From: Nonomuraea pusilla
GTDB lineage: Bacteria; Actinomycetota; Actinomycetes; Streptosporangiales; Streptosporangiaceae
Assembly (NCBI RefSeq): GCF_900109355.1
Contig: NZ_FOBF01000014.1
Coordinates: 1-64,000 of the forward strand
Reading direction: 5' to 3'
Length of the DNA: 64,000 nt
Shown here: positions 1-6,981 of the stretch, one piece after another
Layout: each line of letters starts with the position of its first letter
Position numbering within the stretch: position 1 is the first letter of the stretch
Made by a program: the position numbers and the translations under genes
The notes under the pieces: generated by a model
What the model saw: the letters and a program-made list of their open reading frames with translations, nothing else
The model's database searches: none
Told to the model about the DNA's origin: nothing

Positions 1-89
1 ACGCTGTAGATCTCGCTCCGGTGCAGGATGTCCCCCACCTCCAGGTCGGCGGCGGTACGGATCACCAGACCCGTGGTCGTGGCGGTCAC
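1..89 (-). CDS. Hypothetical protein, 5' part only (runs off the window)
   Basis: Only the first 29 or so codons are present. The reading frame opens with GTG at 89 and overlaps the stop of the upstream 44-residue ORF by 4 nt (GTGA), the arrangement used throughout this operon. The visible residues (MTATTTGLVIRTAADLEVGD) do not identify a family. It is presumably another early prophage gene co-transcribed with its upstream neighbour. Confidence 0.55.
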   Translation of the reverse strand, partial: MTATTTGLVIRTAADLEVGDILHRSEIYS

Positions 90-220
90 TTGGCCTCACC
101 CACCCGGTTCTCGATGTTGATGACGGCCTGCACGTAGGCGCGGGGCGAGAGGCGCTTCATGTCCTCCCAGATCGCCGTCTGAGCGGCGACATCCCACGGG
201 GCAGGGATTACGCTGTGCAT
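86..220 (-). CDS. Small prophage protein, 44 aa, unknown
   Basis: The ATG at 220 is preceded by AAGGAG at 229-234 with 8 nt spacing, the best ribosome binding site in this operon. The 44-residue product (MHSVIPAPWDVAAQTAIWED...) has no Cys, no membrane segment and no family I recognise. Its stop overlaps the start of the next gene by 4 nt, implying translational coupling. It follows a strong hairpin (268-300), so it may be expressed less than, or separately from, the antirepressor unit upstream. Confidence 0.6.
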   Translation of the reverse strand: MHSVIPAPWDVAAQTAIWEDMKRLSPRAYVQAVINIENRVGEAK

Positions 221-267
221 GGACCTTGCTCCTTAAGTCGTGGTCCGACTGGGGTGAGCGGGTTGTC

Positions 268-300
268 GCGGGCTCGGCAGGTTGCGTCTGCTGAGCCCGC
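268..300 (-). terminator. Hairpin after the antirepressor operon
   Basis: A 13-bp stem (one G-T pair) with a 7-nt loop lies 7 nt beyond the stop codon of the 38-residue ORF. Arms are 268-280 and 288-300. No U-run follows on the minus strand, so it may be a factor-assisted terminator or attenuator between the 38-aa and 44-aa genes. Confidence 0.5.
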
Positions 301-306
301 GTCCGC

Positions 307-423
307 TCAGGGGGTGGAGATCTGGAACTCGGCGGCGATCTCAAGCGCGTCGTCGAGATCAAGCCGCAGGCAGTGGGCGGCGAACGCCTCAGCGCATGCC
401 TGGTCGAACTCGGCGGCACTCAC
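307..423 (-). CDS. Small acidic prophage protein, 38 aa, unknown
   Basis: The GTG at 423 overlaps the antirepressor stop by 4 nt (GTGA). The short product (MSAAEFDQACAEAFAAHCLR...) has an amphipathic, helix-forming composition and is acidic. It carries two Cys and no recognisable domain. The hairpin at 268-300 follows directly. Because it is so short, its reality rests on the coupled start, coding-like codon use and operon position. Confidence 0.5.
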   Translation of the reverse strand: MSAAEFDQACAEAFAAHCLRLDLDDALEIAAEFQISTP

Positions 424-1232
424 GCCGCACGCTCCAAGCGCAGGTGGCCGTTCTCGGCGATGTAGCGGGTGATGCGGTCCCAGGCGTAGCCCTCGCCCTT
501 CGGCGTGAGCCGCGGGCTGACCGACGTCTCCTCGTGGTCGCCCCGCTGGAACGTCGTCTCCTTCGTCCTCAGCCAGTCGTTCTCGATCGCGTGCGCGGTC
601 GGGTGGTTGTGCCGGACGGTGTTCCCGCGAATCAGCATCTTCAGGTGGGCGAGGAAGTCCCACACCTGCTTGTGGGTGACGACGACGTTGTGGGTCTGCT
701 TCGCCCACGCCTTGATGTCGTTGGCGAAGTCCCCGACCGCCTTCAGCCCATCAGCGGCGCGGTGGTGGTCGGCCTGCGCCGCCCTCGGCTCCAGCTCGGC
801 GATCGTCTGCGCCTGCGCTTCGATCTCGCGCTTCTGGTCAGCGGCGATCCGGGCGAGCTGGGCGACGTGCTCCAGGTCGGTCGGGTCGAACGTGGACACC
901 TTGCCGTAGCCGCCGGTCCGGCGGATCGACGGGATGACCTCCTCGGCCAGCCAATCCTGGAACGCCTCCGCCTGGATCTGGTTGCTGCGCATCACCAGCC
1001 GGTAGACGCCGGCCTCGCCGATGACCGTCATCTCCTGCTCTCCGAAGGGGGTCGCGATTCGCGACACCCCCCGGTGACGTGCGGGGACGTGCTTGGCGAT
1101 GGCGTCGCGCGGGTTGGCGTAGCCGAGGAGTTCGGCAACGTCCTTGCCGACGAACCAGGGGTCGCCGTCGATCAGCACGGAGCGGATGGGCTGGCCCGTG
1201 CCGGGGAACTCGAAGCGCTGGATCTCGCTCAT
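420..1232 (-). CDS. Phage antirepressor, Bro-N plus C-terminal ANT/KilAC-like domain
   Basis: The 270-residue protein starts with a Bro-N domain (about 5-110), including the conserved WFVGKDVAELLGY and GEAGVYRL motifs and the helix ending in FQDWLAEEVIPSIRRTG. A coiled linker follows (about 118-155), then a KilAC/ANT-like C-terminal domain (about 160-270) with the segment KQVWDFLAHLK. In temperate phages such proteins counter the lysogenic repressor or act in early regulation. It sits third in the operon leaving the divergent promoter. Start and stop both overlap neighbours by 4 nt. Family assignment is from motif recognition; the repressor it targets is inferred to be one of the XRE proteins next door. 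Confidence 0.88.
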   Translation of the reverse strand: MSEIQRFEFPGTGQPIRSVLIDGDPWFVGKDVAELLGYANPRDAIAKHVPARHRGVSRIATPFGEQEMTVIGEAGVYRLVMRSNQIQAEAFQDWLAEEVIPSIRRTGGYGKVSTFDPTDLEHVAQLARIAADQKREIEAQAQTIAELEPRAAQADHHRAADGLKAVGDFANDIKAWAKQTHNVVVTHKQVWDFLAHLKMLIRGNTVRHNHPTAHAIENDWLRTKETTFQRGDHEETSVSPRLTPKGEGYAWDRITRYIAENGHLRLERAA

Positions 1233-1567
1233 GCGGGCCTCCCGAAGGAGCGCGCGCGCTCGGGGCGAGCCTGGAGCGGCGTGACGTTGGCGGCAGGGGC
1301 GGGGATGGGCTGCGGCTTGGCGGCCTTCGGCTTCCTGATGGTGCTCTTGGGCGCGGGACGCGGCTTGCTCCCCTGCTGTGCGTCGAGCGCCTGGGCGTCG
1401 AGCAGGGCCTGTACCTGGCTCTCGGTGAACACCAGCCGACGTTTGATCAGGGTGCCGATGCCGTGCCGGCGGGCGGCCTGCTTGATCCAGTGCGGGGTGA
1501 CGATCTCTTCTCCACCGAGCAGCTCAACGGTTTGCTGCACCGTGAAGACGCGCTCCAGGGGCTTCAC
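1229..1567 (-). CDS. Helix-turn-helix DNA-binding protein of the prophage early operon
   Basis: The GTG at 1567 overlaps the upstream stop by 4 nt, and the ATGA at its own end couples it to the antirepressor. The 112-residue product has one N-terminal helix-turn-helix-like region (about 6-55: FTVQQTVELLGG, then WIKQAARRHGIG, then the beta-hairpin KRRLVFTESQV). This resembles excisionase or MerR-like winged helices. A basic, Pro/Ala-rich unstructured tail follows. It could be an excisionase or an early regulator; position alone does not decide. An in-frame upstream extension to 1663 exists but would read through the preceding gene and is rejected. Confidence 0.65.
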   Translation of the reverse strand: MKPLERVFTVQQTVELLGGEEIVTPHWIKQAARRHGIGTLIKRRLVFTESQVQALLDAQALDAQQGSKPRPAPKSTIRKPKAAKPQPIPAPAANVTPLQARPERARSFGRPA

Positions 1568-1842
1568 GCCGCGCCTGCCTCGCGGTCGACACCGGAGTAG
1601 GCGTCCTGGTCGGCGGGCGGCTGGCACACGTCGAGCGGGTTGATGCCGAGGGCCTTCGCCCATGCGGTCAGGAGCTCGTCGCTGGCGCGGCGGTAGCCGA
1701 GTTCGACGTTACTGATCGTGTCCTTGTGGACGGTCACGCCGAAGGTGCGGATCCGCTGGACGAGGGCCGGGATGGTGAGACCGTGGGCCTTTCTGAGGTC
1801 TCTGATCCTTACCTGAGGACCGATGAAGCTTGGCGCTGTCAT
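1564..1842 (-). CDS. XRE-family (Cro-like) DNA-binding protein
   Basis: This 92-residue protein is a single XRE helix-turn-helix domain. The core IRDLRKAHGLTIPALVQRI is followed by the recognition segment VHKDTISNVELGYRRAS and the usual closing helix LLTAWAKALGI. It is the first gene of the leftward operon, divergent from a second XRE gene, as Cro is to CI. A possible minus-strand -10 (TAAGTT, complement of 1850-1855) would start transcription at about 1843, immediately before the ATG at 1842, suggesting a leaderless mRNA. The GGCGCTA copies around the start are candidate binding sites for it or for its rival repressor. Confidence 0.8.
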   Translation of the reverse strand: MTAPSFIGPQVRIRDLRKAHGLTIPALVQRIRTFGVTVHKDTISNVELGYRRASDELLTAWAKALGINPLDVCQPPADQDAYSGVDREAGAA

Positions 1843-1912
1843 GGCGCTAACTTATGACAGCACCAGACAGCGCGCAAGCTTTTGGCGCTAAAAAACCGCT
1901 ACTGAGGCGCTA
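1843..1912. promoter_or_regulatory. Divergent control region with repeated GGCGCTA operator candidates
   Basis: Exact copies of GGCGCTA lie at 1843-1849, 1884-1890 and 1906-1912. A one-base variant (AGCGCTA) is at 1961-1967, and GGCGCT is at 1832-1837. The second and third copies start 22 bp apart, about two helical turns. A possible minus-strand promoter (-35 TTGCGC at 1872-1877, -10 TAAGTT at 1850-1855, 16-bp spacer) is bracketed by copies one and two. This layout fits a lysogeny switch in which XRE proteins compete for several sites. Confidence 0.6.
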
Positions 1913-1919
1913 GTTACCT

Positions 1920-2540
1920 ATGTTGTCAAAGGGAATCGTGCGCTTACCTGCGGCTATATCAGCGCTACATCCCAAAGAAGAGGTGGACCTGTCTGCCGCT
2001 GTCATGCATGCTGTGCTGGTGACCACGAAGACGGGCGACTGGCAGCGCCTCGGCCGCTACGTCAGGGAGCGCCGCGAGCTCCTACGCCTCACACAGCAGG
2101 ACGTCACCTCGCGTGGCGGCCCCTCCATCGCGACCATCCGCAACATCGAAGCCGCCAGCCGAGACAGCTACCGAGGGCTGACCTACTCCCAGTTGGAGAA
2201 CGCCCTGGGCTGGGAGCACGGCAGCGTGGACGAAATCCTCCGAGGGGGAGAACCGGCCCTGACGCAGGCCACGACCCCAGACCGCCCCGCCGGCCCCCCA
2301 CAGCCGGCGCCCCGGGCACACAGAGCCACACTCGGCGATGTACTCGTTGAGCGCGGCCTAGCCCGCCCCGACCAGCTCGGCCTCAGCGATCAGATCGAGG
2401 ACGACCCGCTGGTCAAGGAGATCCTCGAAGCAACCGAGTTCGACGATGACTTCAAGAACCGGTGGCTGTTGGCCTATGCGCAGATGAGACGCCAGATCTT
2501 CGAGGACGTCCGACAGCAAAAGAAGAAGCCGCGAGAGTAG
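1920..2540 (+). CDS. XRE-family transcriptional regulator, probable prophage repressor
   Basis: An XRE helix-turn-helix domain lies at about 40-95 (LGRYVRERRELLRLTQQDV, then SIATIRNIEAASR). A proline-rich linker (about 115-135) and an acidic C-terminal helical region that could mediate oligomerisation follow. It is the plus-strand partner of the Cro-like gene and so the best candidate for the lysogenic repressor. No LexA-type self-cleavage Ser-Lys dyad is evident. The start is uncertain: ATG 1920 lacks a good ribosome site, and ATG 2004 would still keep the whole HTH. Transcription ends at a strong hairpin overlapping the stop codon. Confidence 0.72.
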   Translation: MLSKGIVRLPAAISALHPKEEVDLSAAVMHAVLVTTKTGDWQRLGRYVRERRELLRLTQQDVTSRGGPSIATIRNIEAASRDSYRGLTYSQLENALGWEHGSVDEILRGGEPALTQATTPDRPAGPPQPAPRAHRATLGDVLVERGLARPDQLGLSDQIEDDPLVKEILEATEFDDDFKNRWLLAYAQMRRQIFEDVRQQKKKPRE

Positions 2541-2554
2541 GTCTCGCGGCTTCT
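2524..2554. terminator. Bidirectional terminator between convergent prophage genes
   Basis: A perfect 13-bp stem (arms 2524-2536 and 2542-2554) with a 5-nt loop overlaps the stop codon at 2540. It lies 13 nt from the stop of the opposing gene at 2568, so it can serve both. Confidence 0.8.
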
Positions 2555-2567
2555 CACTGAGTGCTAT

Positions 2568-2999
2568 CTACCCGGCCCCGTTGATGATCCTCATGGGCCC
2601 GGTTTCGGACGGGTCGCCGTAGGCGTTGGCCGCGTCGATGAAGGCGCGAGCCTCCCCTCTGAATTTGTTCGTTGTGAGCCAGTTGACGTTCCGCACTTCC
2701 TGGCGGATGCCGGCCACCTGGAAGTGCGCAGCGGATTCCATGCGGTCAGCGTGACCGTCAACGATGACGCGGAAGACGACCATGCACCAGGAGGCGACGG
2801 CCGCTACGATGAAGCTGATCGCGGCGCCGACTGCTGCAAGGACCAAGCGGCTGTCGGCGTCGATGACGAGTGTGTGCACTACAGCCGCCCAGGCAACCAG
2901 GGCAGTGCAGGTCAGGGCAAGCGCTACGGGAGCGATCTTCGCCGCTATCCCGTGGGCCAAAGCCGTAGCCGCCGTTGGCTGCGGGCGTGTGTGACCCAT
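2568..2999 (-). CDS. Small two-pass membrane protein of the prophage
   Basis: GGGAGG at 3006-3011 lies 6 nt before the ATG at 2999. The 143-residue product has two hydrophobic segments (about 22-45, IAPVALALTCTALVAWAAVV, and about 52-77, LVLAAVGAAISFIVAAVASW). A soluble C-terminal half follows. Small membrane proteins between repressor and integrase are often superinfection-exclusion factors in temperate phages. Here that role is inferred only from position and topology; no family was recognised. Confidence 0.65.
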   Translation of the reverse strand: MGHTRPQPTAATALAHGIAAKIAPVALALTCTALVAWAAVVHTLVIDADSRLVLAAVGAAISFIVAAVASWCMVVFRVIVDGHADRMESAAHFQVAGIRQEVRNVNWLTTNKFRGEARAFIDAANAYGDPSETGPMRIINGAG

Positions 3000-3011
3000 A
3001 TCGAACCTCCC

Positions 3012-3546
3012 GTTGGGCCGTGTCTCGGTTCGACCCTTTGAGCTGTCTGCCCCGCCAGGTGACAGGTTGGTCCACTGTAAGCACCGCTGCGAAGTTATGG
3101 AACACCTGTCGGATTGATATTCCGGCCCGACATTTCCGGCAGACGCATAGCGCTGTTATCCGCTACGCACCGTGACCTCACCGTGTCCCAATTGGGCAAA
3201 ATTGCACTATTCAATTACGCCCGAAATGTCCAGCTTGGGACTGGAGTGAATGCAGAGGTCTTCTTGTTACGAATTAGTCACGGATGAAGAGACCCCTCCA
3301 AACCTGGAGTCCTTGCCCTCTCCGGTATATCTCTCTTAACAGAGAGCGAATGCGGCGCTACTATCCGGAAGCAATATCGGGTGCGCGGGCGCCAAGGACG
3401 CCGCACGGCTGGTGATCACGTCCCCCCAGGAGCAGGTCCCGGCCGTGCGGCCCGCCCCCACCATCCCAGACGAACCCGTCGCAGGCACTAGGCCACACAT
3501 GCTTTCCTGAGGACCCAGCGACCCCCACCCCCTCAAGGATCTCCCA
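3012..3546. other. Intergenic region upstream of the integrase, no secure gene
   Basis: About 535 bases, A/T-richer than the surroundings. It holds a -10-like TATATC at 3326-3331 followed by a 6-bp hairpin (arms 3331-3336 and 3341-3346). A coding-looking open frame runs from the TAA at 3337 to the TGA at 3510, but its only usual start is GTG 3412 (32 residues) with no ribosome site. This may be a short integrase-linked gene or a decayed excisionase. Nothing else was seen. Confidence 0.5.
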
Positions 3547-5034
3547 ATGGCCCACGCGGAGAAACGCGGCAAGTACTGGCGCGTCCGATACAAGAGAGCA
3601 GACGGCACCTGGGCGTCAGCCACCCGCGGCGACGACGGTCACCGCTTCACCACCTCAAAAGAAGCCGAAGCGTACGGCAACGAGCAAGAAGCAGACATCC
3701 GCCGCAACCTGTGGCGAGACCCCCGCGCTGGCGACATCACCCTCACCGACTGGGTGAACAGGTGGTACCCCGCCCAAGACCTCGAAGAGACCACCCTCGA
3801 CGGGTACCGCTGGCACATCGAAGTGCACATCCTTCCGTACTTCGGCGAGGTCCAGCTCCGCCTGCTCAACGCGCTCGACATCGCAGCCTGGGAGCTAAGC
3901 CTGCACCGGACTGGCGTATGCGGGAAGACGTCCGCGGCGTCAGCCCGCACCCTGCTCCACACGATCCTGTCGGACGCAGTCGCCGCCGGGCTCATCCCGG
4001 CCAACCCCGCCGTCCGCCCGCGCAACCGCGGCAAGAAGGCAGGCAAGAGCCGCATCCGCGGCCCCGAAGAGGTGTGGGCGAGTCCCTTGCAGGCGCTGCT
4101 CGTCGCCGAGCGGGCCTCACTCCTGTCCGGCCGCCCTGACGAGCTCATCCACCTCGTGACGATCGCTTACACCGGTCTACGCTGGGCCGAGTCGATCGGG
4201 CTGGAGCGCAAGTACTTCAGGTTGTCGACCATCCGCGTGGAGCAGCAGGTGTACGAGCACCGCGGGCGCTGGGTGAAGAAGGCGCCCAAGGATGACAGCT
4301 ACCGGACGATTCACCTGCCGCCGTTCCTGTCCGATCTGCTGTCCCGTCAGCTCCAGGCGCACGAGAGCGGGGCCTGCGCGTGCAAGGGCCCGCAGGGGTG
4401 CGGCGGCGGCCAGTACGTGTTCCTCGGGGAGGACGGTACGCACGAGCGGCGCAGCAACTTCGGCCGACGCCGGTTCCGACCTGCGGTGGACGGCCGGTTC
4501 GCCGACGCTAAGGACCGGCCCGGCTATCCGGTGCTGGCAGACGTGGCACAGGCACCATGGCCTGGCATCGTGCGGCGGTCGTGGCCTGCCGCAGTGCCCG
4601 GCCAGGAGTTCGCGCCGCCGCGGCGGCAGGGGTTCTGGCGCTACGACATCGAACAGCACCACGTCGTCTCGTGGCTGCCCATCCTGCCCGGCCTGAAGGT
4701 GCACGGCCTGCGCCACGGACACAAGGTGTGGCTCGACGAAGACGACATCCCCGCGGTGGCGTCGGAGGAGCGTCTCGGCCACGAGCTACCGGGGATCATC
4801 GGCACCTATTCGCACACCTCGCCGGAGATGGTCCGCCGGATCACGACGAGCCTTCAGGAACGGTGGGAGGCCTCGCTTCGGGAGCGGGCCGCGATCGGCG
4901 GGGGCCGGTCTCCGGTACCCCTCTTGGATGATCTTCTGGAGCCGTTCCGGAGCGGGGCGCCGGGAGTTGATCTCCCAAAAATCTCCCACTCGCCTGTTTC
5001 GGATCTTCGGCCGCGGCCTAAAAAGGTGGTCTGA
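3547..5034 (+). CDS. Tyrosine-family site-specific integrase
   Basis: This 495-residue recombinase integrates and, with an excisionase, excises the element at tRNA-Val. An N-terminal Arm-type DNA-binding region (about 1-55: GKYWRVRYKRADGTW) precedes a core-binding SAM-like domain (about 62-150) and a catalytic domain (about 175-440). Catalytic residues seen are Arg212 (TGLRWAE), Lys248, His386/Arg389 (HGLRHGH), His412 (LGHE) and the nucleophile Tyr421 (GTYSHTS). The catalytic domain has an insert of about 90 residues (270-375) that includes Cys pairs (ACACKGPQGCGGG), making it longer than lambda Int. The stop lies 6 nt from the tRNA 3' end. The set of active-site residues looks intact, so the enzyme may be functional. 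Confidence 0.95.
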   Translation: MAHAEKRGKYWRVRYKRADGTWASATRGDDGHRFTTSKEAEAYGNEQEADIRRNLWRDPRAGDITLTDWVNRWYPAQDLEETTLDGYRWHIEVHILPYFGEVQLRLLNALDIAAWELSLHRTGVCGKTSAASARTLLHTILSDAVAAGLIPANPAVRPRNRGKKAGKSRIRGPEEVWASPLQALLVAERASLLSGRPDELIHLVTIAYTGLRWAESIGLERKYFRLSTIRVEQQVYEHRGRWVKKAPKDDSYRTIHLPPFLSDLLSRQLQAHESGACACKGPQGCGGGQYVFLGEDGTHERRSNFGRRRFRPAVDGRFADAKDRPGYPVLADVAQAPWPGIVRRSWPAAVPGQEFAPPRRQGFWRYDIEQHHVVSWLPILPGLKVHGLRHGHKVWLDEDDIPAVASEERLGHELPGIIGTYSHTSPEMVRRITTSLQERWEASLRERAAIGGGRSPVPLLDDLLEPFRSGAPGVDLPKISHSPVSDLRPRPKKVV

Positions 5035-5040
5035 CCTGGG

Positions 5041-5085
5041 TGGGCGGTACTGGGTTCGAACCAGTGACCCCTCGCTTGTAAGGCG
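5041..5085. other. Predicted attachment site (attL or attR) in the tRNA 3' half
   Basis: Integrases of this type recombine within tRNA 3' sequences, usually anticodon arm to 3' end. The integrase gene ends at 5034 and the tRNA begins at 5041, so one element boundary must be here. The second copy of the core would lie left of base 1 and is not visible, so the exact core limits are inferred. Confidence 0.6.
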
Positions 5086-5112
5086 AGTGCTCTACCGCTG
5101 AGCTAACCGCCC
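5041..5112 (-). tRNA. tRNA-Val (anticodon TAC)
   Basis: A 72-nt cloverleaf is readable on the minus strand. It has acceptor stem GGGCGGT/ACCGCCC, a D-arm with AGCTCAGCGGTAGAGC, and anticodon stem CTCGC/GCGAG with loop CTTACAA (anticodon TAC, reading GUA). The T-arm contains GGTTCGAACCC, and the discriminator base is A. CCA is not encoded (CCC follows). Its 3' half forms the attachment site of the adjacent element, and integration has left an intact gene. Confidence 0.97.
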
Positions 5113-5129
5113 CTGATCGGCACTACACC

Positions 5130-6071
5130 TTACGACACCGAAGGGGCCGATCGCACATCCGTGCTCCAGTCCGGGCCGAGGTCCGGGCGGCCGGCGGCGC
5201 GCCAGCCGAGCAGGGCGGCGCCGAGCATGCCGGCGTCGACGCCCAGCGCCGCGGGCACCAGGGGTGGGGCGTCGCGGAAGGTGAGGCGCTTGACCAGGCG
5301 CGTGCGGACCGGGTCGAACAAGGCCGGGCCGGCTTCGGAGAGCCCGCCGCCGAGGACGATGAGGCTGGGGTCCAGGAGCAGCGTGTACGTGGCCAGGGCG
5401 AGCGAGAGGGCTTCGACGGCCTCGTCCCAGACCTCGATGGCGATGGGGTCGTCGGAGGAGACGACCTGTTCGGCGCGGACGCCTTCCAGGCCGGCGCGCA
5501 GGCTGTAGCGGCGGCCGACGGAGGCGGCCGACGCGTACGTCTCGAGGCAGCCGAGCTGGCCGCAGGCGCACTGTTCGCCGTCGGGGAAGACGGGGACGTG
5601 CCCGATCTCGCCGCCCCATCCGGAGGAGCCGCCGTACGGGGCGCCCTCGATGATCATGGCGCCGGCGATGCCGGTGCCGATGGGGAGGAAGAGGAAGTCG
5701 GAGATGCCGCGTCCGGCGCCGAAGACGCTCTCGGCGAGGCCGCCGGTGCGGACGTCGTGGCCGAGGAGGACGGGGACGTCCAGGGTGGTGAAGTCGGAGG
5801 CGGGGACGTCGCGCCACCCGAGGTTGGCGGCGTAGCTGGCGGCGGTCTCCGACACCAGGCCGGGGACGGCCAGGCCGACGCCTTCCGGAGTCCCGTCGCC
5901 GGCGGTGGCGAGGTGGCTGATGAAGTCGCGAATGGCGGCCACCACGGCGTCCGGGCCCTCGGCTCGGGGGGTGGGGCGCCGCTCGCTGTGCAGCACCGCG
6001 CCTGTCTCGCTGACGAGGCCGCCCTTCATGGACGTGCCACCGACGTCGAGAGCGACGACGAACGAACTCAT
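5130..6071 (-). CDS. ROK-family sugar kinase (glucokinase-like)
   Basis: The 313-residue protein has the ASKHA phosphate loop DVGGTSMKGG at residues 9-18. It also has the ROK substrate/zinc region EIGH (155-158) followed by CACGQLGCLE with Cys168, Cys170 and Cys175, diagnostic of ROK kinases. The C-terminal adenosine motif LIVLGGGLSEAG is present. It probably phosphorylates glucose or a related hexose in the cytoplasm. The residue before the catalytic Asp106 is His rather than the usual Asn (GHDVRTG), so the sugar may differ. Start: ATG 6071 chosen; GTG 6080 would add three residues, and neither has a ribosome site. It is monocistronic beside the tRNA. Confidence 0.88.
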   Translation of the reverse strand: MSSFVVALDVGGTSMKGGLVSETGAVLHSERRPTPRAEGPDAVVAAIRDFISHLATAGDGTPEGVGLAVPGLVSETAASYAANLGWRDVPASDFTTLDVPVLLGHDVRTGGLAESVFGAGRGISDFLFLPIGTGIAGAMIIEGAPYGGSSGWGGEIGHVPVFPDGEQCACGQLGCLETYASAASVGRRYSLRAGLEGVRAEQVVSSDDPIAIEVWDEAVEALSLALATYTLLLDPSLIVLGGGLSEAGPALFDPVRTRLVKRLTFRDAPPLVPAALGVDAGMLGAALLGWRAAGRPDLGPDWSTDVRSAPSVS

Positions 6072-6165
6072 TGCGGACACGGAAGGAGACGATAGCGCAG
6101 GTCACTGGATGCCGGGAAAAGTCGGCTGCCACCGAGCCCACCGGCGACCCCACGAGACGCCGGCG

Positions 6166-6474
6166 TCAGGCGCGGCCGAGGACGCGGTTGAGTGCCGCCT
6201 CCACCTCGGCCGACAGCCCCGGCGGCGGTGGCGGCGTGGCGAAGGCCGTGGCGCGGGCCGGGCGCACCGCCCCGCAGGAGCGGCACTCGACCTCGCCCAG
6301 CCGGCAGACGAGCGCCGTGGAACGGCACGTGGAGCACGTGTCGAGGTCGAGGCCGGGCAGGCGTTGACAGTCCGGGCAGATGAGCACCTGGGTCTCGTCG
6401 CGCACCCCGCGCTTCCAGGGGCTGGCGCCGCGGACCGGGTCGGTCTGCCAGGCCCCGCAGCGGTAGCAGGGCAT
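6166..6474 (-). CDS. Zinc-ribbon protein, 102 aa, unknown
   Basis: The start ATG 6474 has a GGAGGG site 6 nt upstream, which trims a longer open frame. Nine cysteines fall mostly in CxxC pairs (3/6, 33/36, 47/50, 64/67, plus 57), indicating two or more zinc ribbons. A proline stretch and a short C-terminal helix (LSAEVEAALNRVLGRA) follow. Such proteins usually bind nucleic acid or a partner. It lies 17 nt downstream of the peroxiredoxin and is probably co-transcribed. No specific function can be assigned. Confidence 0.75.
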   Translation of the reverse strand: MPCYRCGAWQTDPVRGASPWKRGVRDETQVLICPDCQRLPGLDLDTCSTCRSTALVCRLGEVECRSCGAVRPARATAFATPPPPPGLSAEVEAALNRVLGRA

Positions 6475-6491
6475 CGTTCCCTCCGGTGGAG

Positions 6492-6944
6492 TCAGGAGAT
6501 CTCGGCGAGTGCCTTGACGTAGTCGGCGACGTCGCGCGCCTCGGAGTTCGGGTTGACGACCGACCACCGGATGACGCCTTCGCCGTCGATGACGAAGGTC
6601 CCTCGCCGCGCGAGCCCCTTCGCATCGTCGAACACACCGTACGCCTGGGCGACCTGTCCGTGCGGCCAGAAGTCGGAGAGCAGGGGGAACGTGTAGCCCT
6701 CCCGGTCGGCCCACGCGCGGTGGGCGAACACGGAGTCGACGGAGACGGTCAGGAGCTGCGCGTCGGCGTCGAAGTCGCGCAGCGCGGCCAGCTCGCCCTG
6801 GCAGACGCCGGTGAAGGCGAGCGGGTAGAAGACCAGCACGACGTTCCTGCCCCGGAACTGCGAGAGCCGCACCGGGGTGCCGTGCTGGTCCTGTAGCTCG
6901 AAGTCCGGAGCCTGGGCGCCGACCTCGGCAGGATGCGCGTTCAC
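6492..6944 (-). CDS. ahpE: 1-Cys peroxiredoxin, AhpE type
   Basis: A thioredoxin-fold peroxiredoxin of 150 residues that reduces hydroperoxides in the cytoplasm. The peroxidatic Cys48 lies in the family motif PLAFTGVCQGE. The fold elements VGAQAPDFELQDQHG and the C-terminal IRWSVVNPN are present. Cys48 is the only cysteine, matching the one-Cys AhpE subgroup of actinobacteria, which is recycled by mycothiol/mycoredoxin-type partners (known for the family). It lies upstream of the zinc-ribbon gene. The DUF3052 gene upstream on the same strand suggests a small operon near aceE, an arrangement I recall from streptomycetes. Confidence 0.92.
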   Translation of the reverse strand: MNAHPAEVGAQAPDFELQDQHGTPVRLSQFRGRNVVLVFYPLAFTGVCQGELAALRDFDADAQLLTVSVDSVFAHRAWADREGYTFPLLSDFWPHGQVAQAYGVFDDAKGLARRGTFVIDGEGVIRWSVVNPNSEARDVADYVKALAEIS

Positions 6945-6981
6945 GGCACCATCCTGCCGTACGCCGGGTGCCGTCGGCTCC

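Larger units (their letters stand above)
1..5040. mobile_element. Integrase end of a prophage or phage-like integrative element at tRNA-Val
   Basis: The block carries a textbook lysogeny module. Reading away from the tRNA gene at 5041-5112 it has a tyrosine integrase, a small membrane protein, a plus-strand XRE repressor candidate, and a divergent minus-strand early operon (Cro-like XRE protein, second HTH protein, Bro-N antirepressor, very small ORFs). The integrase stop lies 6 nt from the 3' end of the tRNA, as expected for integration into a tRNA 3' end. The region has more A/T-rich intergenic DNA than the flanking chromosome. Structural phage genes and the second attachment site lie beyond base 1, so phage versus integrative plasmid cannot be decided; the antirepressor favours a phage. 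Confidence 0.85.

Noticed and set aside
5092..6153. A 353-codon frame over the ROK kinase
   Set aside because: Arg/His/Pro-rich shadow of the real gene that also runs into the tRNA.
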